DNA of 64,000 bases, from the NCBI GenBank assembly GCA_902524215.1, contig CABZCK010000006.1:1-64000 (forward strand), written 5' to 3'. The notes under the pieces are model-generated. The model did no database searches and was not told where the DNA came from. It saw only the letters and a program-made list of their open reading frames with translations. This document shows, piece by piece, positions 1 to 8,835 of this stretch (positions are counted from its first letter, which is position 1; every line of letters starts with the position of its first letter). The translations under genes and the position numbers were made by a program. Source of the DNA: an uncultured SAR116 cluster alpha proteobacterium. GTDB lineage: Bacteria > Pseudomonadota > Alphaproteobacteria > Puniceispirillales > Marisalimonadaceae.

Positions 1-1
1 T

Positions 2-160
2 TGGGAAAAACATTGGTTAAAAATTCCTCCAAAAGATTTTCACGATTTATTTGCAATGCTTTCGAAAAAAATAATTAAACTAGATGGTGACTTAAAACCA
101 TTAATGCAAAACCTTCAATACTTTAAAGACTTAATAGCATCTAATAGAGCAAAAAAATGA
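2..160 (+). CDS. C-terminal end of an upstream CDS cut by the window edge, unknown product
   Basis: Open frame from position 2 (WEKHWLKIPPKDFHDLFAMLSKKIIKLDGDLKPLMQNLQYFKDLIASNRAKK*), stop TGA overlapping the next ATG (ATGA). Confidence 0.6.
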   Translation, partial: WEKHWLKIPPKDFHDLFAMLSKKIIKLDGDLKPLMQNLQYFKDLIASNRAKK

Positions 161-1008
161 ACTATTCAAAGATTGAAAAAATTAATGGAAAATATTTAAA
201 CCTAAAGATTAACAAACAAACCAACAGAATATTTTTTGAAGAAAATGGAAATGGAATTCCTTTAGTATGTTTGCATACTGCAGGATCAGATTCTAGACAG
301 TTTAGACATTTACTTAATAGTAAAGAAATTACTGAAAATTATAGAGTGATTGCTTTTGATTTACCATGGCATGGAAAATCTGATCCACCAGCTAATCATA
401 TGGAAGTAGAATACAAATTAACGACTAAAGCTTACATGAAAATAATTATAAATTTTTGTAAAGTTTTAAATTTAAAAAATCCTGTTGTAATTGGCTGCTC
501 TATGGGAGGAAGAATAGCCCTACATCTAGCTTTGAAATACTCAAGTTTTTTTAAGGCTGTTATTGCTCTTGAGGGTGCTGACAAACTTGAACCCTATTAT
601 GATTTATCTTGGCTAAATAGGCCTGATGTTCATGGTGGTGAAATTCAAGCAGCATACGTTTCATCTCAAATTGCTCCACAAACAAATAAAAAAAATAGAG
701 ATGAAATTCTCTGGCACTATAAGCAAGGTGGAACTGGAGTTTTCAAAGGTGATTTATATTTTTATTGGGAAGATGGAAATTTTGAAAAATCCTCTCATCT
801 CATTGATACAAAAAAATGTCCTGTTTATTTACTCTCAGGTGAATATGACTGTTCATGCACTCCAGAAAGAACTATTGAAACTGCAAAAAGAATAAAAGGT
901 TCAAAATATAAAATTATGCCAAATATTGGACATTTTCCTATGTCTGAAAACCCAAAGTTATTTTTTTCTTATCTATTACCTTTTTTGAAAGAAATTCAAA
1001 AACTATAA
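157..1008 (+). CDS. alpha/beta hydrolase
   Basis: ORF; G-C-S-M-G-G nucleophile elbow and C-terminal GH motif. Confidence 0.85.
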   Translation: MNYSKIEKINGKYLNLKINKQTNRIFFEENGNGIPLVCLHTAGSDSRQFRHLLNSKEITENYRVIAFDLPWHGKSDPPANHMEVEYKLTTKAYMKIIINFCKVLNLKNPVVIGCSMGGRIALHLALKYSSFFKAVIALEGADKLEPYYDLSWLNRPDVHGGEIQAAYVSSQIAPQTNKKNRDEILWHYKQGGTGVFKGDLYFYWEDGNFEKSSHLIDTKKCPVYLLSGEYDCSCTPERTIETAKRIKGSKYKIMPNIGHFPMSENPKLFFSYLLPFLKEIQKL

Positions 1009-1785
1009 TTAATTGGCTTTTTCTATGTTTCCACACACACTAATTGCTTGACCAGAAATATTTTTACCTAAATCACTACATAAAAAATAAGCCTGTTCTG
1101 CTAAATCTACATGGGTTACAAAACGTCCTAATGATGCTGCTGATAAAATCTCATCTTTCATTTCTTCAAAAGAAATTCCCCTGACTTTTGCTTTTGCTTC
1201 AATAACTTTATCTTGTCTTTCACCCTGAACAATTCCTGGTAAAAGCGCGTTAACTCTTATGGCTCTAGGCCCAAGCTCAACAGCCAAACTTTTTGCCATT
1301 CCAATTACGCCCCACTTTGTTGCAGCATAAGGTAATCTGTAAGCAAATCCTACTCTTCCAGCAACTGACGCAACAGATAGAATTGCTCCACCATCTTCCA
1401 TTCTTGGAACAGCAACTCTCATTGTTTCAAAGTGACTTGTTAAATTCACCTGAAGACATTCTTGCCAACCACCAAGTGTCTGTTCACCTACACCTGCCGT
1501 TTCGCCTGCTATTCCAGCATTATTAACAATTATATTTAGATGGCCTAAATAATCAAATGCACTCTCTACCATTGAAGAAATCATTTGGGTTTGACTTAAA
1601 TCACAAAATATTGCTTTTATATTTTGATGTTTCTTATTAACCATATGTACAGCATCTTGATTTATGTCACATACAAAAACTTTAGCTCCTGATTCTTCAA
1701 ATTTTTTTGCAATTGCATAACCAATTCCGTTAGCTCCAGCCGTAACTAATGCTGTTTTATTTTTTAAAAGATTATTGTAATCCAT
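1009..1785 (-). CDS. SDR-family oxidoreductase
   Basis: ORF; TAGANGIG nucleotide-binding motif, NNAG, YAATK catalytic motif. Confidence 0.9.
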   Translation of the reverse strand: MDYNNLLKNKTALVTAGANGIGYAIAKKFEESGAKVFVCDINQDAVHMVNKKHQNIKAIFCDLSQTQMISSMVESAFDYLGHLNIIVNNAGIAGETAGVGEQTLGGWQECLQVNLTSHFETMRVAVPRMEDGGAILSVASVAGRVGFAYRLPYAATKWGVIGMAKSLAVELGPRAIRVNALLPGIVQGERQDKVIEAKAKVRGISFEEMKDEILSAASLGRFVTHVDLAEQAYFLCSDLGKNISGQAISVCGNIEKAN

Positions 1786-1787
1786 GT

Positions 1788-2717
1788 TTAAACAATATTT
1801 GTTTTATCTTTACCTTTAAGGTTTAGCATTTGTCTCGCTTCATCGGATGTAGCAACTTCTAATGAGAGACCTTCAAGAATATCCCTAACTCTTTTAACTT
1901 GATCTGCATTTTTTTGAGCTAACTTACCTGGGCCATCCCATAATGAATCTTCAAGCCCTACTCTTACATGAGATCCGAGAGATGCACCTGTTGCATTCAT
2001 CCTCATTTGGGTGGCTCCTGCACCTACAACAGACCACTCATAATCATCACCAAATAATTTATCTGCTGTTTTTTTCATATGTAAAAGGTTATCTGTATCA
2101 GCACCAATTCCACCCATAATACCCATAACAAATTGAATGAAGTATGGACCTTTAAGCATTCCTTCTCTGTGGTAGTGATGAAGATTATATATATGCCCAA
2201 CATCATAACATTCAAACTCAAAACGAGTTCCATTTTCATAACCTAGCGTCATTATATTTTCAATATCTTGAAATGTATTTTTAAATAAAGAAGATTTACT
2301 TTTCTCTAGCATTTCAGTTTCCCATTTATGCTGAAATTGATTATGTCTTTTCAACATTGGGAATAGACCGAAATTCATTGTCCCCATATTTAAAGATGCT
2401 AATTCAGGCTTAAAATGCATACATGGTTGCATTCTCTCTTCAACAGTCATCTGTGGCCCACCACCAGTTGTTATGTTTATGACTGCGTCACATTCTTTAT
2501 GAATTGTTGGTAAAAACTTATCAAATTCTGCTGGGTCCTGGGTTGGATGCCCATCTACTTCATCCCTTGCATGAAGATGAAGAATGGCCGCACCAGCTTT
2601 ATGAGCCTCTAAAGAATGTTCAATAACTTCATCAGCTGTTACTGGAAGATGTTCGGACATTGAAGGTGTATGAATAGCACCTGTTACGGCACAACTTATA
2701 ATGACTTTCTTTTTCAT
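1788..2717 (-). CDS. BKACE (DUF849) beta-keto acid cleavage enzyme
   Basis: ORF; CAVTGAIHTPSMSEHLPVT N-terminus, HLHARD motif typical of the family. Confidence 0.88.
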   Translation of the reverse strand: MKKKVIISCAVTGAIHTPSMSEHLPVTADEVIEHSLEAHKAGAAILHLHARDEVDGHPTQDPAEFDKFLPTIHKECDAVINITTGGGPQMTVEERMQPCMHFKPELASLNMGTMNFGLFPMLKRHNQFQHKWETEMLEKSKSSLFKNTFQDIENIMTLGYENGTRFEFECYDVGHIYNLHHYHREGMLKGPYFIQFVMGIMGGIGADTDNLLHMKKTADKLFGDDYEWSVVGAGATQMRMNATGASLGSHVRVGLEDSLWDGPGKLAQKNADQVKRVRDILEGLSLEVATSDEARQMLNLKGKDKTNIV

Positions 2718-2720
2718 CTC

Positions 2721-3647
2721 TTACTCTCCATTTTCAAGTTTAAGTTTTCTTACCAAGGCAATTAATTGGTTTCTTTTTTTAATTCTATTATCTCTATCAG
2801 AAGATTTCAATCTAAGTCTTTGTTCTTTTTCTAATTTCAAAATGTAATCATCAGAATAGTTGGGAATACTGTTTTGCTGTTCTGCAAGTTTTTTTATTCC
2901 AGGCCTATATCTCGTAAAAGAATCTTTAATTCCGCCAGGTGCATTTAGATCCATTATTTCAAATGGGCCTAAAAATGCCCACCTAATTCCTAAAGCATGT
3001 TTTAATGAAATATCAATATCTTCCATAGAAGCATATCCTTCTTCATGAAGCCTGACAGCTTCATTAAGGAGCGCTCCTTGAAGCCTATTTAACACAAAAC
3101 CCTCAATTTCTTTTTTTAATATAATCGGAATATATTCTGCACTTTGATATATTTTTTTTGCTTTTTCGATTGTAATATCTGAAGTTTGTTTACTAGGGCA
3201 AATTTCAACAAAAGGAACAACATGAGGAGGTAAAGCTGGATGTGCGACAATGCATCTATCTTTCTTCTTAATTTTACTACCAATTTCAGAAGGCAATAAA
3301 TATGAAGATGATGAAGCTAAAATAGTTTCTTTATTGGAAAATTTGTCAAGTTCTACAAAAATATTTTGTTTTTCTTCTAAATTTTCAATAATGCTTTCTT
3401 GTATAAGAGTTGCATCTTTACAAATATCTTCAATTGCTTCGCAAATAACTATGTTTAATTTAATTTCATTAAAGCTTATGTCTTTAAGTATCGATAAATC
3501 TTCAAAAAGACTTTTAACAGTATTTAAAAAATTTTCTCTAACCTTTGTACTACTATCATAAACAAAAACCTTATATTTATTACTTGAAAAACCAAGTGCC
3601 CAACTAGCACCAATTAATCCTCCACCACAAATACCAATTTTATTCAT
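2721..3647 (-). CDS. 3-hydroxyacyl-CoA dehydrogenase / L-carnitine dehydrogenase-like NAD-binding enzyme
   Basis: ORF; GxGxxG Rossmann motif, HPALPPHVVPFVEICPS, GFVLNRLQGALLNEA. Confidence 0.85.
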   Translation of the reverse strand: MNKIGICGGGLIGASWALGFSSNKYKVFVYDSSTKVRENFLNTVKSLFEDLSILKDISFNEIKLNIVICEAIEDICKDATLIQESIIENLEEKQNIFVELDKFSNKETILASSSSYLLPSEIGSKIKKKDRCIVAHPALPPHVVPFVEICPSKQTSDITIEKAKKIYQSAEYIPIILKKEIEGFVLNRLQGALLNEAVRLHEEGYASMEDIDISLKHALGIRWAFLGPFEIMDLNAPGGIKDSFTRYRPGIKKLAEQQNSIPNYSDDYILKLEKEQRLRLKSSDRDNRIKKRNQLIALVRKLKLENGE

Positions 3648-3661
3648 AAATAACTCTTAAA

Positions 3662-3690
3662 AAAATACCGAGCACTTAGCTCGGTATTTT
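3662..3690 (-). terminator. Rho-independent terminator after TRAP large permease gene
   Basis: 12-bp perfect stem AAAATACCGAGC / GCTCGGTATTTT with 5-nt loop and poly-T on the minus strand. Confidence 0.85.
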
Positions 3691-3694
3691 GTAT

Positions 3695-5083
3695 TTAAAA
3701 TTTAGATAAGGTTAAAGCTATATCTGGATCCCAGATAACCAAACCAAGACCTATAAGCTGTATAATTACAAAAGGAATAACCCCTCTATAAATACTTACA
3801 GTCTTAACCTCTGGAGGCGCTACTCCTTTTAAATAAAATAAAGCAAAGCCAAATGGTGGTGTCAGAAATGATGTTTGAAGATTTATAGCCATCAACACTA
3901 AAAACCAAACTAATGTATCTGTTCTACCCTCATAACCAGTTTCTGTTGTAACATGATCTCCAAAATCTAAATTTGCAACTAATGGTGCAAATATAGGAAG
4001 GATGATTAATGTAATTTCAACCCAATCAAGAAAAAATCCAAGAAGGAATGTCATTCCCATAAGTAAAAATAACAGGCCCCATGAACCTAACCCAGCTTCT
4101 GCAATTAAATCTTCAACTATATAATCTCCACCTAATGATCTAAATACGTATGCAAAACATGTTGCTGATAAAATTATCATAAACACCATTGCAATTGTTA
4201 AACCTGAAGAGTGAAGAACACCTTTAAACATTTTGTAATTTAATTTACCAGCAATTATAGCTAATAAACTTGCTCCAAAAGCGCCAACGGCGCCAGCTTC
4301 ACTAGGAGTTGCCCAGCCTAGTAAAATTGAACCTTTAATTAGTGCGATTAAAAGTACTGGAGGTAAAAAAGCCTTTAATATCATCATAGGCAACTCTCCG
4401 CCTTTTACATCAAATGCATTTTCTGGTAATGGAGGAGCAACCTTTTTATCGACTGTAGCCCATCCCCAAATAAATAGCATATAAAGACCAGCTAATATAA
4501 GACCCGGTGTTACGCAAGCCATGAATAAGTTACCAACTGAAACCTGCATAATATCAGCCATGATAATTAACATAATACTTGGAGGAATTAAAATTCCTAA
4601 AGTACCTGAGGCAGCGATCACACCAGTCGCAAGTGCAGGACTATATTTTTGCTTTAACATTGTTGGCAACGCTAAAGCTGTCATCATAGTAACGGAAGCA
4701 CCAATAATCCCAGTCATAGCGGCAAGAACTGTACCCATAACTGTTACCGCCATTGCTAAACCACCATTAACTTTTCTAAGTAAAACCTGAGTTGTAAATA
4801 AAAGATCGTTAGCAATGCCACTTCTTTCCATCATAATTCCCATAAAGATAAAACATGGTATTGCCACTAATATTAGATTTTCAGCTGAAAACCCCCACAT
4901 CCTTGGGACGAAGTTGAAAAACTCTGCTAACTTAAAAACTCCAAAACCGTAACCTATCAAACCAAAAGTTACAGCTACACCTCCTAAAATAAACCCAACA
5001 GGATAACCTATGAAAAGTAATATTCCCATTGCAAGAAACATAAAGATGGGCAAATACTCTATAATAATGTCGACAAACTCCAT
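3695..5083 (-). CDS. dctM: TRAP transporter large permease subunit (DctM family)
   Basis: ORF; hydrophobic 462 aa protein with DctM-like motifs (FIFMGIMMERSGIA, LIPPSIMLI). Confidence 0.9.
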   Translation of the reverse strand: MEFVDIIIEYLPIFMFLAMGILLFIGYPVGFILGGVAVTFGLIGYGFGVFKLAEFFNFVPRMWGFSAENLILVAIPCFIFMGIMMERSGIANDLLFTTQVLLRKVNGGLAMAVTVMGTVLAAMTGIIGASVTMMTALALPTMLKQKYSPALATGVIAASGTLGILIPPSIMLIIMADIMQVSVGNLFMACVTPGLILAGLYMLFIWGWATVDKKVAPPLPENAFDVKGGELPMMILKAFLPPVLLIALIKGSILLGWATPSEAGAVGAFGASLLAIIAGKLNYKMFKGVLHSSGLTIAMVFMIILSATCFAYVFRSLGGDYIVEDLIAEAGLGSWGLLFLLMGMTFLLGFFLDWVEITLIILPIFAPLVANLDFGDHVTTETGYEGRTDTLVWFLVLMAINLQTSFLTPPFGFALFYLKGVAPPEVKTVSIYRGVIPFVIIQLIGLGLVIWDPDIALTLSKF

Positions 5084-5097
5084 AAATCCTCCAGTTA

Positions 5098-5568
5098 TTA
5101 TCTTTCAACTAAATTATTGCTTTTGTTTTGGTAATAAACAATTTTGATCAGTCTTATAGCGTACTTTATTAAAAACATTAACAAAGTTGATAATAAGACC
5201 ATCTTTACAAAATTTTTATTACCTATTAATTGATCATAAATAAGATGAGACACTAATATTGAAGGTGCTATTGAAATTAATACACAACACAACATTATGC
5301 TTTTCTTAATAGTAAAATGAATTGATGCTAAAACAGATAAAGAAAATACCATCCATATTAAATACACAAACTCAGAAGAACTTTTGTAGTTTAAAAAAGC
5401 TGCAAGTCCTATAAAAGAAAAAATAGTTCCAATTAAAACTCCATAAGAAAATAATTCATATTGAGATTGTACTAAAGTCATCTTTTTTGGATTTGTAAAA
5501 TAAGGAGTTTTATCTTTATGGTAAAGATACTTTGGTACTTTAGAAAAAAAAATTGATTTATTAAGCAT
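5098..5568 (-). CDS. uncharacterised integral membrane protein inside the TRAP locus
   Basis: ORF of 156 aa with several hydrophobic segments, tightly packed between the two permease genes. Confidence 0.7.
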   Translation of the reverse strand: MLNKSIFFSKVPKYLYHKDKTPYFTNPKKMTLVQSQYELFSYGVLIGTIFSFIGLAAFLNYKSSSEFVYLIWMVFSLSVLASIHFTIKKSIMLCCVLISIAPSILVSHLIYDQLIGNKNFVKMVLLSTLLMFLIKYAIRLIKIVYYQNKSNNLVER

Positions 5569-5577
5569 ATCTACATT

Positions 5578-6206
5578 CTATCTATCGTACTTAGATCCTC
5601 TTAACCCAATAGAATCTTCAGGCCATTCAACAACCATAAGTTTCTTTCCGCCTGATGATGATTTTGTGACGTTTTGATATAAAACTGCGTAAAGCTGAAG
5701 CATCACTGAGATACCTGCTAAAAATAAAAAGAAGTAACCAGCTGGTAAAAAACATTTTATTATCCATCGATGTGACAGGCCAACTAATGATGCTGATACT
5801 TCACCTATAACATAAGAATCATACATATAAACTAGAGAAAACCATACACAAGTCAGTGTAAAAGGAAGCATAAAAACAATATTTCCCCAAAATTCAATAT
5901 TAGCTTTAGTTCTGAAATGAAAGTGTTCTCTTAAAAAATCTACCCTAACATGTCTATTGTTAATGTAACCATAACCCAACACGAGACAAAAGACTACTGT
6001 ATGAAAATGCCACTCTAACTCTTGAAGATATGTTGATTCAAAAATAGAACCAAAATTTTCAACCATAAATATTTGTATAAAGATAAATTTTCTAGCTACA
6101 ACATCCCACATTGTTATAACTACAAGAGGGACTAATGCCCAGGTTGACAGTTTTGCAACTGCATCGACAAAACCCCTCAAATTATCGCTTGCTTTCATAG
6201 CATCCA
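5578..6206 (-). CDS. dctQ: TRAP transporter small permease subunit (DctQ family)
   Basis: ORF; start placed at MDAMKASDN because GGAGGG precedes it; LGYGYINNRHVRVD motif. Confidence 0.85.
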
Positions 6207-6282
6207 TAAAGCCCTCCAATTTATAGACAATATATATAATTGTTATCATAATCGATTAATGTTGCAAGACTTTAAACAAAAA

Positions 6283-6309
6283 AAACGCCTGCTAGATTAG
6301 CAGGCGTTT
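6283..6309 (-). terminator. Rho-independent terminator between dctP and dctQ
   Basis: 12-bp perfect stem AAACGCCTGCTA / TAGCAGGCGTTT, 3-nt loop, followed by poly-T on the minus strand. Confidence 0.88.
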
Positions 6310-6336
6310 AAATCTTAATTTAAGATTAATAAAATC

Positions 6337-7383
6337 TTAGTTTAAGTAAGCATTTTTCTGCCAGATGCTGTAGTCATCTCTAAAAGCTTGGTAGCTTTTT
6401 GTGATCTTAGCAAATAATGGGTCAGAAGCTGACTTTTCTTTAACAACTTCTTCCCAAGCAGCTTTAAGCTTATCGAGATCAGCTTGCTTCCACTTTACAA
6501 AAGTAACACCTTTTTTCTCAAGCTCACGCATAGCAGGAACTTGCTTTGCATCTGATCTAACAAGAGCCCACCACATTGTATCTCTACATGCTGTGTTAAT
6601 AACCTCTTGCTGGTACTTTGACAAACCTTCCCAACCTTTTTTACTCATCAACAACTCACCAATTGATGTTTGCTGATGCCAACCTGGGAAATAGTTAAAC
6701 TTTGCTAACTGGTAAAAACCATAACTTAAGTCGTGTGTAGGCATTGAAAACTCAGTTGCATCAATAACACCTTTTTCAAGTGCTGGATAAATGTCTCCAC
6801 CAGCTAATAACTGTGTTGATACACCGATTTTGTTCATAACCATAGCTCCAAGGCCAAAGAATCTCATCTTCATACCTTTTAACTCGTCAACAGAATTGAT
6901 TCTTTTTCTGAACCAACCTGATGTTTCTGGAGCGTGTGTAAGACAGTTAAGAGCCTTTAATCCGTACTCACCATAGATCTCATCCTTTAACTGCTGGCCT
7001 CCACCATACTCAAACCATCCATGATACTCACTTGCACCTGGTCCAAATGGAACAGCTGTAAAGTAAGAAACAGCAGGAATCTTACCTGCGTGATATCCTG
7101 GTGTTGTGTAACCTGCGTCTACTGAACCGTTTTTAACAGCATCCCATACTTCTAAAGAAGGTACAAGCGCATTAGGCTCATGGAATCTTAACTGAACTTT
7201 ACCATCAGATAATGACTTAACTTTATTTGAAAAGTAAACAGCTGATTCTCCGTTAATAGCTACCTGACTACCCCAAGTACTTTGCATCTTCCAACGAAGA
7301 TTTTTTGCATGACTTGTTACAGCAAGTAAACTAGTAGCTGCTACAGCAGCAGCACCTATTAATAGGCTAGTTTTGAACTTCAT
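6337..7383 (-). CDS. dctP: TRAP transporter substrate-binding protein (DctP family)
   Basis: ORF with signal peptide; start at MKFKTSLLIG preceded by AGGGAGGAAT; adjacent to DctQ/M. Confidence 0.88.
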   Translation of the reverse strand: MKFKTSLLIGAAAVAATSLLAVTSHAKNLRWKMQSTWGSQVAINGESAVYFSNKVKSLSDGKVQLRFHEPNALVPSLEVWDAVKNGSVDAGYTTPGYHAGKIPAVSYFTAVPFGPGASEYHGWFEYGGGQQLKDEIYGEYGLKALNCLTHAPETSGWFRKRINSVDELKGMKMRFFGLGAMVMNKIGVSTQLLAGGDIYPALEKGVIDATEFSMPTHDLSYGFYQLAKFNYFPGWHQQTSIGELLMSKKGWEGLSKYQQEVINTACRDTMWWALVRSDAKQVPAMRELEKKGVTFVKWKQADLDKLKAAWEEVVKEKSASDPLFAKITKSYQAFRDDYSIWQKNAYLN

Positions 7384-7509
7384 GAAATTCCTCCCTAATA
7401 TTAGTTTATTCAAAAGTTTTAAACTTCTAAAATAAGTGTTAAAAAAAAACCTAGTAAAGGCAAGAGTTTTTAAACAAAAGCACTATTTTTTTTTAAGTTG
7501 TTGATTAGT

Positions 7510-7558
7510 AAATCAATATTTAGGTATTATTTTAATTTAAACAACTAAATATTGATTT
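7510..7558. promoter_or_regulatory. 14-bp perfect inverted repeat upstream of dctP
   Basis: AAATCAATATTTAG (7510-7523) and CTAAATATTGATTT (7545-7558), 21-nt spacer. Confidence 0.5.
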
Positions 7559-8469
7559 TACTCAATTTGCTTTTCGACGATTCGTTCGCGCCAGAAAGTA
7601 TATAAACCTGCTCCTATAACAATAGTTGATCCAATTAAAATAGCTAAATCTATATTTTCATCAAAAATAAAAATACCAATAAAACTCACAAAAACTAAAT
7701 GTAAGTAGATAAATGGCTGTAAAAGTGAAGCTTCAGCATTTTGAAATGACTTTATCATTAAATAGTGACCCGCAGCTCCAAGACAACAAACAACTAATAT
7801 AAAAAAAACATCTATGAAAGCTATTTTAGTTAGAAAAAATGGACCTATTAAAGTTAAGACAATGAACCCTGTTGCGCCAGTGTAAAAAAAACTTGTATCA
7901 GAATCATCTTCTTCGGACACATATCGAGTTAAAACTTGATACAATGAAAAAGCAATTGCACAACCAACTGCAATTAGAGAGATGGGATCAAATACTTTTA
8001 ATCCAGGTCTTAATATTATTAAAATACCAACAAAACCAAAAATAATTGCTGACCATCTTCTCCAACCAAATTTTTCATTAAGTATAATTAGTGAAAAAAT
8101 TGCTACAATTAGAGGACCACTTGCAAAGATAGCATGAGATTCTATCAGTCCTATTTTTAAAAAACAGTAATGTGCAAAACACATTTCAATAGCTAAAATA
8201 GTACCTCTTATTATTTGGATATATTTATATTTGGTTTTTGGTAATTTTATTTTCTTTTCTTTTGGAGCATACGACAAAAAGATCAATAAAGCTCCAAAAA
8301 ACCAATATCTAAACATGTTTATTGCTATTACGCTGTACTGTTGTGAAAGATATTTTGAAATACCATCCATTATAGAAAGAAGAAAAATAGCTGATATCAT
8401 CAGCGTTATTCCCAAAGAGACATTATTTTTATATTTAATTTTTATAATATTAATACCAAAAGCTTTCAC
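7558..8469 (-). CDS. EamA/DMT-family transporter
   Basis: ORF; about ten hydrophobic segments, EKFGWRRWSAIIFGFVGILIILRPG motif. Confidence 0.87.
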   Translation of the reverse strand: MKAFGINIIKIKYKNNVSLGITLMISAIFLLSIMDGISKYLSQQYSVIAINMFRYWFFGALLIFLSYAPKEKKIKLPKTKYKYIQIIRGTILAIEMCFAHYCFLKIGLIESHAIFASGPLIVAIFSLIILNEKFGWRRWSAIIFGFVGILIILRPGLKVFDPISLIAVGCAIAFSLYQVLTRYVSEEDDSDTSFFYTGATGFIVLTLIGPFFLTKIAFIDVFFILVVCCLGAAGHYLMIKSFQNAEASLLQPFIYLHLVFVSFIGIFIFDENIDLAILIGSTIVIGAGLYTFWRERIVEKQIE

Positions 8470-8833
8470 TTCTACAATTTAATGGCTTAGGTAAGGTAGT
8501 TACTTTTTTCCATGATGAGCTCAAAATAAATGGCTTTAATACACCTGTAATTTTATCTAAATGCCAAGCAAAATCTAATCCTTTAAGTGTGTGTTTATCT
8601 TCCCAAAGTGAAAAAGATCCTGGTTTTTGGCCTACAACCCTTCCAACAATCATAAATTGTCCAGATACTCTTTTAAAAACTCTTATATCGTTATCACCTT
8701 TTTCCATGAAAAAAAATTCAAGTTTTTTCGTTTTATTTTTATCTGTGCATACTAATCCTGTGTAGGGTGGCTTACTATAAGCATTGAATGAAATAAAAAC
8801 AAAAACTAAAATTAAATATTTGAAAATTTTCAA
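8450..8833 (-). CDS. uncharacterised secreted protein
   Basis: ORF with N-terminal signal peptide (MKIFKYLILVFVFISFNAYS). Confidence 0.6.
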   Translation of the reverse strand: MKIFKYLILVFVFISFNAYSKPPYTGLVCTDKNKTKKLEFFFMEKGDNDIRVFKRVSGQFMIVGRVVGQKPGSFSLWEDKHTLKGLDFAWHLDKITGVLKPFILSSSWKKVTTLPKPLNCRSESFWY

Positions 8834-8835
8834 AT

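Noticed and set aside
4521-4790. 89-aa plus-strand ORF inside dctM
   Set aside because: Antisense to a well-supported gene; same for other shadow ORFs such as 626-895, 1293-1526, 3250-3561, 6401-6676, 30756-31031 and 40032-40322.
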